From assembly GCA_019634415.1 (NCBI GenBank), contig JAHQVJ010000119.1, positions 1-35,374 on the forward strand: 35,374 nt of DNA. Reading direction: 5' to 3'. A program made the translations under genes and the position numbers. The notes under the pieces were generated by a model. It made no database searches and had not been told where the DNA came from. It saw only the letters and a program-made list of their open reading frames with translations. The stretch is from Myxococcales bacterium (GTDB taxonomy: Bacteria; Myxococcota_A; UBA796; GCA-2862545). This document shows, piece after piece, positions 22,784 to 29,783 of the stretch (the first letter of the stretch is position 1; each line of letters opens with the position of its first letter).

Positions 22784-25459
22784 TCACTTCCAGCTGGAGA
22801 GGCTCTCGAAGATGCAGGTCGACGGCGGCACGAGGTAGGCGTCGCACTGCGCCCACTCCGCGTAGTCGAGGTACTCGGTGTCCGGCGTCGCTCCCGGGCG
22901 CGAGATCCGGAACGCCTCCGCCGCTGGGCCCAAGGGATGGATGTACACGCTCTCCGACACCGTCAGCGTGGCTCCGAAGGCGTCGAAGTCCAGAAGATCG
23001 GCACCGTAGTCCACGAACAGATCTTGGCTGCAGGTGGCCTCGAAGGCATTGCCCTCCACGGTCCAGTCGTGCACCGGCGCTTCGTTCGCGTCGTTGGAGT
23101 CACCGATGAAGCCCAGCGCCGTGCGGTTGCCGGTGAAGGTATTGCTGCCCACGTTGACCGGCCCCGACGTCACACCCTCGAGCCCCACGGCGTTGCTGTC
23201 GAAGAGATTGTTCCAGACCAACAGCGTCACGTCGGAGTCCCAGTCGGGCTCGGGCTCGTGGGGCAGGTGGTCGTAGTCTCCCGGCTGAATGTCGTTGCGC
23301 TCGAGATACAGCCCGGCACTGGCGTTGGTCGAAAACGTCGAGGCCTCGATCCGCACGCCCCGGTTGTCGTAGTCGAACCACAGACCGTGGGCGGCGTTGT
23401 CGGCGGCCAGCACCTCCACGAAGTCGGTGTCGACCGTTCCCCCCACCTTCGCCCCCGTGGTCACAGCGCCACTGAACCGCCCCATGGTCCCTCGCCAATT
23501 GTTGCGCAGCCACTGCTCGCCCTGGACCAGCCCACCGCGCAGGCCGCCGATGAACGCCCCTGCTGCACCGTTGTCGGCGTGGGTGTTGTGCCACAGCACC
23601 ACGTTGTGACCGCCGTACGCCCCCTTGAGCACGGACAGCCCATAGCCGCCGTTGTGCTGGTGCAGGTTCTCGGTGAGCGTGAAGTCCTCGGCTGCGTCGT
23701 AGACCACCGCAGCGACGTTGGAGTGCGGCGCCATCGCGGGTGGGATGCCCTCGGGGCTCACGCCGTCCCAAGCCCCCGACGCATGCTGGAAGGTCAGGCC
23801 GCGCACGTCCCAGTGGTACGGGGTCAGGATGTGCATCAGGGCACGCTTGTCGCTGACCTCGATGCGCTCGATCGTGCCGTGCCCAGCGGGGAGCACGAAC
23901 TCCAGAGCACAGGGGGCGGCAGCGCTACAGCTGTTGGGGATGTGGCCGTTGTCCACGTCGGGAGGGTGCACGAAGGGCTTCGTGGCGAAGTTGGCGTAGT
24001 CGTTGGTGGACAGGTCGATGTCATCGACCACGCGGAACGTTCCGGGCACGAGATCGTTGTTGGCGAGGACCTGCCGCAGAGGCACGTCGTCCACGAACAC
24101 CATCTCCGCGCGACGCCCCAGGGGGTAGACGTCAGCGCTGTCGATGGTGGGCTGTAGGCCCCAGGCCTTGTCCACGACCGCAGCCTCGTGAACGTCGAGC
24201 CACCGGGACTTCACCGCAGAGATCGGCACGCCTAGCGTCGGGTAGTAGGTGCGCGCGTCGCTCTCGTACTCGTCGTAGGGGCGCGAGTCGAGCTGAGGTC
24301 CGAACAGCTCGATGGTGTAGCCGGCTTCGGTGATGTGCGTGTGGTCGGCGTGGTCGAGCCAGATGCGGACCGCGTCGACGGTGGCGCCGTACTCGAGACG
24401 GGCGGTGAGCCACACCCGCATCCAGCCGGTCTGCCCGACGGCCTCGACCCCGGCCCATGCGTTGTGGCTGTGGGTCACGCCGTTGCACGCAGGGTCGCCG
24501 GTCAAGGGCAGATCGACGTGGGGGTTGTCGTCCCCGGTGACCAGCATGTCGAGGCGAAGGCTCGGCACCGTGCCCGGCCGCACATAGATCGAGAACGTGG
24601 GCTGCACCCCGGACAGGCCGAGGTTGTCCTGAAAGAGCACGCTGGTCGAGGTGCTGTCGGTCGTCGTGTAGGCGGTGGCGGCGCCCACCCCCGTGCAAGA
24701 GAAGCCCGCGTGTTGCAGATCGGAGCATGCGACGGGAGGTGCTGGCGCAGTGGCGTCGGGCGTCACGCCATAGACGCCCCAGGCCCCGCTCGCGAAGTCG
24801 GTCGACCACGACAGGTGGTTCCACTCCGTCTCGTCGATGCGGCGCTGCGCCTCGACGGTGAAGGCCGAGGTGTGGTCCACGGAGCCCGACACCACGGCCA
24901 TCCGGTGCGTCGCGGCCTCCACGATCACCGATCCGAGGGGGTTGGCGGGGGTGGCGCCCATGTGGATCGACTCGCGGTAGGTGCCCTCACACACCATCAG
25001 CTTGACGTCGTCACCGTCCTCTTGCAGGTCGCGCGCGTGGCCGAGCGCGGCTTTCAGCGTGCAGAACGGAATGTCCACGCTGCAGTCCTGGCTCGCGGAG
25101 CACGCATCGTCGCAATTCGAAGAGGGGTCGGGGTTGGCGAACAGCACGTGGTCAGCACCCTCCTCCCATACCAGGCCGTAGTCGCAGATCGAACAGTCTC
25201 TCGCGAGCGCCAGCGATTCGCTACAGTTGGCACCGTCGCCCTGCCCAGCGTCGGCGCAGTCGAAGAAGTCCTGCCACTCCCTCTCGCACTCGCCGAGCTT
25301 CCCTTCACAGTGACCCATGCAGACGGAGTCGGAGGCGCCCACCCCATACGACTGAGCGTCGAGGGCGGCGTTGCAACGCTGTGTGCAGGTGAGTCCGGCC
25401 TGCGCGGGTGAAGAGGTGGCGATCAGCGGAAGCAGCATGGCCGCAAAGCAAGTTGGCAT
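22784..25459 (-). CDS. Large secreted right-handed beta-helix protein
   Basis: An 891-residue protein. The ATG at 25459 follows AGGAGG by 4 bases and starts a signal peptide (cleavage near AQA-G). Residues 25-95 are Cys-rich (CTQRCN, CMGHCEG, CEREWQDFFDCADAG), followed by CSASQDCSVDIPFCTLKAALGHAR, the usual opening of PbH1 beta-helix proteins. Residues about 210-420 (EWNHLSWSTDFASGAWGVYGV to PYDEYESDARTYYP) look like an inserted jelly-roll of the type found in phage spike and fibre proteins. The helix resumes after about residue 500 with repeated VVLWHNTHADN, DTDFVEVLAADNA, VTLLVWNNLFDSN, VNVGSNTFTGN strands. It is probably a surface or extracellular polysaccharide-interacting protein. No catalytic residues are identified. 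Confidence 0.85.
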   Translation of the reverse strand: MPTCFAAMLLPLIATSSPAQAGLTCTQRCNAALDAQSYGVGASDSVCMGHCEGKLGECEREWQDFFDCADAGQGDGANCSESLALARDCSICDYGLVWEEGADHVLFANPDPSSNCDDACSASQDCSVDIPFCTLKAALGHARDLQEDGDDVKLMVCEGTYRESIHMGATPANPLGSVIVEAATHRMAVVSGSVDHTSAFTVEAQRRIDETEWNHLSWSTDFASGAWGVYGVTPDATAPAPPVACSDLQHAGFSCTGVGAATAYTTTDSTSTSVLFQDNLGLSGVQPTFSIYVRPGTVPSLRLDMLVTGDDNPHVDLPLTGDPACNGVTHSHNAWAGVEAVGQTGWMRVWLTARLEYGATVDAVRIWLDHADHTHITEAGYTIELFGPQLDSRPYDEYESDARTYYPTLGVPISAVKSRWLDVHEAAVVDKAWGLQPTIDSADVYPLGRRAEMVFVDDVPLRQVLANNDLVPGTFRVVDDIDLSTNDYANFATKPFVHPPDVDNGHIPNSCSAAAPCALEFVLPAGHGTIERIEVSDKRALMHILTPYHWDVRGLTFQHASGAWDGVSPEGIPPAMAPHSNVAAVVYDAAEDFTLTENLHQHNGGYGLSVLKGAYGGHNVVLWHNTHADNGAAGAFIGGLRGGLVQGEQWLRNNWRGTMGRFSGAVTTGAKVGGTVDTDFVEVLAADNAAHGLWFDYDNRGVRIEASTFSTNASAGLYLERNDIQPGDYDHLPHEPEPDWDSDVTLLVWNNLFDSNAVGLEGVTSGPVNVGSNTFTGNRTALGFIGDSNDANEAPVHDWTVEGNAFEATCSQDLFVDYGADLLDFDAFGATLTVSESVYIHPLGPAAEAFRISRPGATPDTEYLDYAEWAQCDAYLVPPSTCIFESLSSWK

Positions 25460-25627
25460 CTAGCCTCCTAGGCTATGGAGACGGTAGATGGGCTGACCCC
25501 GAGTGGAACCTTAAACGTGCCGCAACTTCTTAAGACTCCGCGGAGGGAGAATTCGCTGCACAGCGCCCGCCGCATGCGATGCGGTCTGCATGTCAGAATC
25601 GAACCAGTCGCAGCCTGGAGGACCACC

Positions 25628-26176
25628 GTGGAGCACGACCACAATCCGCCACGGAGCCCGCCCGCCGAGCGCGCGGCCGCACACGTCATCGTCCTCAACG
25701 GGCCGTCGAGCTCGGGCAAGACCACCCTGGGACGTACGCTCCAGCGAACGCTGGGCAGCCATGCCGTGCTGCTCCCCATCGATCTTCTGTGGCAGGCCAT
25801 CCACAAGGATCGGCCCAACGACTGGAGCTTGTTCGAGCTGCTCACGGGCGTGCTGTTCGAGTCCGCACTCGCCTTCTGGAAGCGCGGTTCCGACGTGATC
25901 GTGGATACCGTGTTCGAACGACGGGAGTGCGCGGACCTGTGCCAGGACGTGCTGGGCCGAGCCGCGCCAATCCTCGTTGGCCTGCACTGCAATGTGACGG
26001 AGCTCGAACGACGGGAGGCTGCTCGTGGGGACCGGCGGCGTGGCCTCGCGGCTCGCCAAGCATCTCACGTGCACAGCTATGCCCAGTACGATCTCTGCTT
26101 GCACACGGACCGCATGACGGTCGATGAATGCGTGGCCCAGGTCGTGGCGATTCTCGCTAGAGCGACGGGCCCGTAG
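25628..26176 (+). CDS. P-loop kinase, chloramphenicol-phosphotransferase-like
   Basis: A 182-residue protein starting with GTG at 25628, preceded by GGAGG at a 6-base spacing. A Walker A motif, VLNGPSSSGKTTL, spans about residues 22-34. An acidic residue of the substrate site appears in LLPIDLLWQAIH, VIVDTVFERREC marks the following strand and helix, and NVTELERREAARGDRRRG resembles the LID region of chloramphenicol 3-O-phosphotransferase (CPT). Members phosphorylate antibiotics or small metabolites; drug resistance cannot be claimed from sequence. Its last codons (Ala-Thr-Gly-Pro-stop) lie inside the 87-bp repeat that begins at 26160, so the repeat sets the C-terminus. It diverges from the beta-helix gene. 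Confidence 0.85.
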   Translation: MEHDHNPPRSPPAERAAAHVIVLNGPSSSGKTTLGRTLQRTLGSHAVLLPIDLLWQAIHKDRPNDWSLFELLTGVLFESALAFWKRGSDVIVDTVFERRECADLCQDVLGRAAPILVGLHCNVTELERREAARGDRRRGLAARQASHVHSYAQYDLCLHTDRMTVDECVAQVVAILARATGP

Positions 26177-26246
26177 GGCTCGATGTGCGCGACGCCCATT
26201 TCCGTCGTTCGATGGCCGTGTTCCTGCGGCGCGCACATCGATTATG
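26160..26246. repeat. 87-bp exact direct repeat, copy 1
   Basis: All 87 bases match those at 35272-35358 in the same orientation. Within the unit, CGATGTGCGCG (26180-26190) and CGCGCACATCG (26231-26241) are perfect 11-base inverted repeats. A stem of the type GCC-C-AT/ATGGC lies between them, and ACGGGCCCGT near the left end is a palindrome. The first 17 bases overlap the 3' end of the P-loop kinase gene and provide its stop codon. To the right both copies soon reach GTCGGAG, with nine extra bases in copy 2. It could be a structured RNA, a small mobile or REP-type element, or a recombination site; there is no terminal target duplication that I can see. Confidence 0.95.
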
Positions 26247-26380
26247 GTCGGAGCGACCAACGGTAGGACAGCGCGGTCGACTTCGTCGAGCGCAGCTGTA
26301 GGCCAGACCACCCCGCAAGGTAGGTCGATGCCCTCCAGCTCCATGACGATCGCGCGCTCGATCTCGCCTTCGCTCGGCAG
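26247..26380 (-). other. Possible gene remnant beside repeat copy 1
   Basis: On the minus strand, the frame from the stop codon at 26381-26383 downward reads as an acidic, protein-like segment (LPSEGEIERAIVMELEGIDL, then CGVVWPTAALDEVDRAVLPL) with mostly G/C third positions, unlike random antisense. It runs straight into the 87-bp repeat, where the composition changes. There is no ribosome site. It could be a truncated gene fragment or chance. The plus strand here holds no gene. Confidence 0.2.
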
Positions 26381-26445
26381 TCAGAAATTGGTCCCTTCGG
26401 CCCGAGCGCTGTTGTAGGCTCGACGCACACATTGGAGTGAAATCG

Positions 26446-26970
26446 ATGACGTTGTTGATGAAACGTTTCGTGGTTGGTTTGGGTCTGGCCAGTGTCTTCC
26501 TTCCTACGACGGCGTGGGCCGACGATGAGGGGAGCTTCGTGGGAGTCGGCTCGACGGTCACGTTGACCGCCCTCGAGGGGGGACCCGTGTCCTTCAGTGC
26601 CCCCAGCCTCGACGTCCGACTCGGCAGTATCTTCGTCCAGGTGCATCTGTTCGAGACCTTGAGCGTGCTCTCGTTGGGGGGAGACTCGTTCTACGCGGGC
26701 GGGAACGTCTTCGCGCTCCCCCTGTCGAAGAGCCTAGGACGGAAGGGAAGCTGGGAGATCTTCGCGGGTGTGGGAGCCTCGTTCGACTTCTCGACCGTCG
26801 ACGAGTTCATCGCGTGGGGTCCCATCGCACCGATCGGCGTGCGAGTGGGCCGTCGAGGCGCTCGTGCCGCACTGTACGTGACGCCAGGATTCGACATGGT
26901 CCTCTTCCCGGGAAGCTCCTTGAACGTGGCCGTTGCCGATCCCCGACTGATGGCCTCGGTCTGGTTCTGA
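26446..26970 (+). CDS. Predicted small outer-membrane or secreted beta protein
   Basis: A 174-residue protein. The ATG at 26446 lies 7 bases after GGAG; the GTG at 26437 overlaps that site. A signal peptide ends near AWA-D (about residue 24). The mature part alternates hydrophobic and polar residues with many Gly and aromatic residues (SFVGVGSTVTLTAL, GSIFVQVHLFETLSVLSL, SWEIFAGVGASFDF, PRLMASVWF) and ends in Phe, features of an outer-membrane beta-barrel. Early codons use more T-ending forms than the neighbours. The stop overlaps the start of hairpin 26969-27003. No family is recognised. Confidence 0.7.
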   Translation: MTLLMKRFVVGLGLASVFLPTTAWADDEGSFVGVGSTVTLTALEGGPVSFSAPSLDVRLGSIFVQVHLFETLSVLSLGGDSFYAGGNVFALPLSKSLGRKGSWEIFAGVGASFDFSTVDEFIAWGPIAPIGVRVGRRGARAALYVTPGFDMVLFPGSSLNVAVADPRLMASVWF

Positions 26971-27003
26971 TCGCGACAATCAACTCCGTTGATTGACGCG
27001 ATC
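26969..27003. repeat. Hairpin A with CAATC/GATTG core
   Basis: A 15-bp stem with one internal mismatch (arms 26969-26983 and 26989-27003; GATCGCG-A-CAATCAA against its partner) and a 5-base loop, CTCCG. It begins at the stop codon of the preceding gene. There is no T-tract. It shares its core with the hairpins at 27111 and 35234. Confidence 0.85.
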
Positions 27004-27110
27004 GAGCGGAGCGCGTCGGATCCGGGGTTGCAGTGGGACTGGAACAAGCGAGCGTGCGAGCGCGTGCAGGGACTGCTGCAAGTCCAGGCGCGGAGCGGCA
27101 ACCTGTAGCT

Positions 27111-27140
27111 TCGCGACAATCCACCCCTTGATTGTCGCGA
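27111..27140. repeat. Hairpin B with CAATC/GATTG core
   Basis: TCGCGACAATC (27111-27121) and GATTGTCGCGA (27130-27140) are a perfect 11-base inverted repeat with an 8-base loop. The arm is the same as in hairpin A, 107 bp away. The pairing and duplicated core suggest a REP-like pair. Confidence 0.85.
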
Positions 27141-27162
27141 TGAGCGTCGGTAGCTCGGTTCC

Positions 27163-27186
27163 CCGCTCTGGCGATGGCCAGAGCGG
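27163..27186. other. Strong 10-bp hairpin with GATG loop
   Basis: CCGCTCTGGC and GCCAGAGCGG pair perfectly around the 4-base loop GATG, 139 bp upstream of the beta-lactamase-like start. It is not related to the CAATC hairpins. It may be a structured RNA element, a binding site or a terminator without a T-tract. Confidence 0.6.
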
Positions 27187-27324
27187 TGAGACCGTCAGAG
27201 CCATCTGCGAGGTGAGGTCGAGTCCGCCGCGCGTCCGAGTGGGCGTGTCGTGTGGCCCGGACACACCGAGCACGAACTACCTTGCAGTTCAGCGAGGGCT
27301 CGGTCGTGAGCTCGGGAGGTCTCG

Positions 27325-29022
27325 ATGAGGGTCATCGCTGCAGTGGCGATGCTCGGCTGTACGCCATCCCCCGCATCGTGGGATGGACCAATCCTGTCCG
27401 AGCCACGTACACAGCTGACCGTAGAGCAGCTGCAAGGTGGGCAGGTGCCGCCGCTCCTGGACATGAGCTTCCTCGCCCGGCCCGTCTGGGCGCTCGGCGA
27501 GCCCGCGTCGTTCGAGGGCGCGCTCGCTGTTGGCGGCAGCGCGCTCGAGATGGACTTCCCTCGGACTCGGGACCGCTACGCGGGGGAGGGGCGCTTCCCA
27601 GCGCTCACCATCGAGCTGCTCTCCCACGACGGGCAGCTCCTCCCCGTGCGGCGCGGCGTTCTCGACACGAGCCAGGGCGACAGCCTGTGGGACGTGATCG
27701 TCGGCACGGGCGCGGTGTGGCGCGAGGCTGGCGACGAGGCCTGGAGCCGCGCATCGTTCCCGCTGGCACTCGTGGATCGGGCCTTCAACCAGGTCAGGAA
27801 CTGCGTGGCGACCTTCGTCTACCAGGTCGACGCGGTGAGCCCCGTCTACCTCCAGTGCAGCCAGGAGACCGCGGACCTCGCCGACGAGCAGCTGGGGAAC
27901 ATCCAGGCCCTCGTCGAAGCGACCTACGCTGCGGCCGACGTTCCCGATGCAGTGGCCGTCATCGATGAACATGCGCGGACCACGACCATGCGGCTTCCCA
28001 CGCGGCCGCTGCACGAGTGGGACGTCGACGGAGAGGTCGCGGACACCTTCGAGGCGTCTCTGTGGACGAACGCGTCGACCAGCATCGGCGCCGTCTACGC
28101 CGACGGCACGCTCCACGTGCATGCCCCGATGACCCGCCACGGACCCTATCCGTACCCGAGCGAGATGCGGCACGGGGTGTACTCCGTCACCAAGAGCCTC
28201 GCAGGCGCCTTGTCGATGTTCTACTTCGCCGAGCGATATGGCGAGGACCTCTTCGACGCGCGCATCACAGAGTACGTACCGGCCTTTGCGGACCTCCCTG
28301 AGTGGCAGGGAGTCACGTTCTCCCATGCCCTGAACATGGCGACGGGCACACACGGCGGAGAAGAGGGACACCTGCTGTACGAGCCGCTGGTCCTCGCAGA
28401 CACAGCGGAGCAGGCCATCCGCAACATCGCGGCCCTGGGTGACTCCTCCGCCGCGCCAGGCGAGCGGTTCTCCTACGCCACCACCCACCCGTTCGTGCTG
28501 TCCTACGCACTTCAGCGCTACGTCGAGGCGCAGGAAGAGAGCGGTGTTCGCTACTGGGACCTGGTACGCGACAACGTGCTCGCGCCCATCGGAGCGGAGG
28601 GCATGGCGCTGTTGTGGACACGCGAGGAGGACCAATCCGAGCGGATCCCGTTGCTGGGCTTCGGCGCCCGCCCCACCGTCGACGAAGCAGCCAAGGTAGC
28701 GCTCCTGCTGTCGAACGAGGGGCGCCACGAGGGCGAGACGTTGCTCCATGCCGGCAAGATCCGCGAGGCACTCGGGCGTTCGAGCTGGGACGGGTTCGAG
28801 ATCGACCGGAACACGCGGTATCGCCACTCCTTCTGGAGCCGCTCGGTCCGGGTGGGCGGCTGCCGCGTCGAGGCATCCACCATGCAGGGGTACGGCGGCA
28901 ACCACGTGGCCCTGCTGGACAGCGGCGTGATCGTACTTCGCTTCATGGACGAGTTCGACGAGGACATCGAGGGGTTGATCCGCCGCGTGGAGCGCGTCGT
29001 GTCGTCCTGCAAGGGGCGGTGA
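27325..29022 (+). CDS. Serine beta-lactamase-like (class C/DD-peptidase-fold) lipoprotein
   Basis: A 565-residue protein. The ATG at 27325 follows GGAGG by 5 bases and starts a lipoprotein signal (AMLGC). The first 230 residues form a beta-rich domain of unknown type. The serine hydrolase domain begins near residue 230, with S287 and K290 in SVTKSL (SxxK), Y384 in YAT (usual YxN, here Asn is Thr) and GYGGNHVALLDSG near residue 523 in place of the KTG/HxG region. The family includes esterases, D-aminopeptidases and penicillin-binding-like proteins, so lactam hydrolysis should not be assumed. It should face the periplasm or the cell surface. Confidence 0.88.
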   Translation: MRVIAAVAMLGCTPSPASWDGPILSEPRTQLTVEQLQGGQVPPLLDMSFLARPVWALGEPASFEGALAVGGSALEMDFPRTRDRYAGEGRFPALTIELLSHDGQLLPVRRGVLDTSQGDSLWDVIVGTGAVWREAGDEAWSRASFPLALVDRAFNQVRNCVATFVYQVDAVSPVYLQCSQETADLADEQLGNIQALVEATYAAADVPDAVAVIDEHARTTTMRLPTRPLHEWDVDGEVADTFEASLWTNASTSIGAVYADGTLHVHAPMTRHGPYPYPSEMRHGVYSVTKSLAGALSMFYFAERYGEDLFDARITEYVPAFADLPEWQGVTFSHALNMATGTHGGEEGHLLYEPLVLADTAEQAIRNIAALGDSSAAPGERFSYATTHPFVLSYALQRYVEAQEESGVRYWDLVRDNVLAPIGAEGMALLWTREEDQSERIPLLGFGARPTVDEAAKVALLLSNEGRHEGETLLHAGKIREALGRSSWDGFEIDRNTRYRHSFWSRSVRVGGCRVEASTMQGYGGNHVALLDSGVIVLRFMDEFDEDIEGLIRRVERVVSSCKGR

Positions 29023-29073
29023 TCCACCATGCGACGTGCCGGCAGCGCGCAGACGTCGGAAGGGCCCACGTCT

Positions 29074-29562
29074 TCAGGTGGTGTCGAACCACCAGATCCA
29101 TGCGTTGAGGGACCACGCGATGCTCACCCACACCAGGTACGGCACGAGGAGCCCAGCCGCCAGGCGACTGCGGCTCCAGAAGACCGCGATGGTGCCCGCG
29201 ATGGCTGCCCACAGGGCGGTGATCACCAGCAGCGCCAGACCGGTGCGCTGCCACGCGAAGAACAGCGGCGACCACAGCGCATTCAGCGCGAGCTGAGCGC
29301 CGAACCAAGCCATCGCCGGAGCGGGTCGATCCCGACGGCGTAGCACGTCCCACCCTGCCACGGCCATGAGGGTGTAGAGCACGGTCCAGACAGGCCCGAA
29401 GGCGGCGTTCGGAGGCGTCCAGGGAGGCTTGTCGAGGGCGGGGTACCAGTCCGCCACGCCCTGAGCCGTGGACAGACCACCCACAGCAGCGACGGCGAAA
29501 CACAGCACGAACAGGCCGAAGAGCAGCGCGATGGACGGCAGGGTCCGGAGGGGTGTGGACAT
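29074..29562 (-). CDS. TspO/MBR family membrane protein
   Basis: A 162-residue protein with five hydrophobic segments and the family's conserved features: WYPALDKPPWTPPNAAFGPVW in the first loop, YTLMAVAGWDV, QLALNALWSPLFF and PYLVWVSIAWSLNAWIW. Bacterial TspO proteins bind porphyrins and other hydrophobic ligands and modulate tetrapyrrole or stress responses. No ribosome site is present at the ATG (29562); TTAGAC lies 7 bases upstream as a possible -10. It converges on the beta-lactamase-like gene with a 51-bp gap. Confidence 0.95.
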   Translation of the reverse strand: MSTPLRTLPSIALLFGLFVLCFAVAAVGGLSTAQGVADWYPALDKPPWTPPNAAFGPVWTVLYTLMAVAGWDVLRRRDRPAPAMAWFGAQLALNALWSPLFFAWQRTGLALLVITALWAAIAGTIAVFWSRSRLAAGLLVPYLVWVSIAWSLNAWIWWFDTT

Positions 29563-29583
29563 ACCGCGGGTCTAACGATCTCG

Positions 29584-29773
29584 AGTGCGGCGACGATCGA
29601 CCCGACGGTCCATCGACCCGTCCCCGCCGGGGCCGTCGGCGCGCGCACCGCGCGACGCGCGCAGCGACTCGCGCGATTCGCGCCACCACATGGCGCCCAC
29701 GACACCGTGCAGCTCGCTGGGCCTACCCGTGGCACGAGGTCTGCAAACCACCAGACCAGGCACGGATCATCTT
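29584..29773. other. Gap between TspO and FG-GAP gene
   Basis: About 190 bp separating divergent genes. It contains a run of CGCG-rich short repeats (GCGCGC... around 29640-29690) but no gene I can support. The promoter of the next gene must lie here; the ribosome site of that gene is at 29774-29778. Confidence 0.4.
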
Positions 29774-29783
29774 GGAGGCTCGA

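Larger units (their letters stand above)
27004..27324. other. Noncoding region with hairpins
   Basis: About 320 bp between hairpin A and the beta-lactamase-like gene contains no supported gene; the open frames here have no ribosome site and atypical composition. It holds hairpin B (27111-27140) and a 10-bp stem hairpin (27163-27186), listed separately, plus a small GGACT/AGTCC hairpin near 27070-27085. The promoter for the next gene should lie toward the right end, but I see no clear -35/-10 pair. Confidence 0.5.

Noticed and set aside
26969..27140. CRISPR-like or tandem array from hairpins A and B
   Set aside because: Only two copies of the arm are present, 107 bp apart, without regular spacers.
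26993..27328. 111-codon plus-strand frame in the noncoding gap
   Set aside because: It has no ribosome site, low coding quality and crosses hairpins B and the GATG hairpin.
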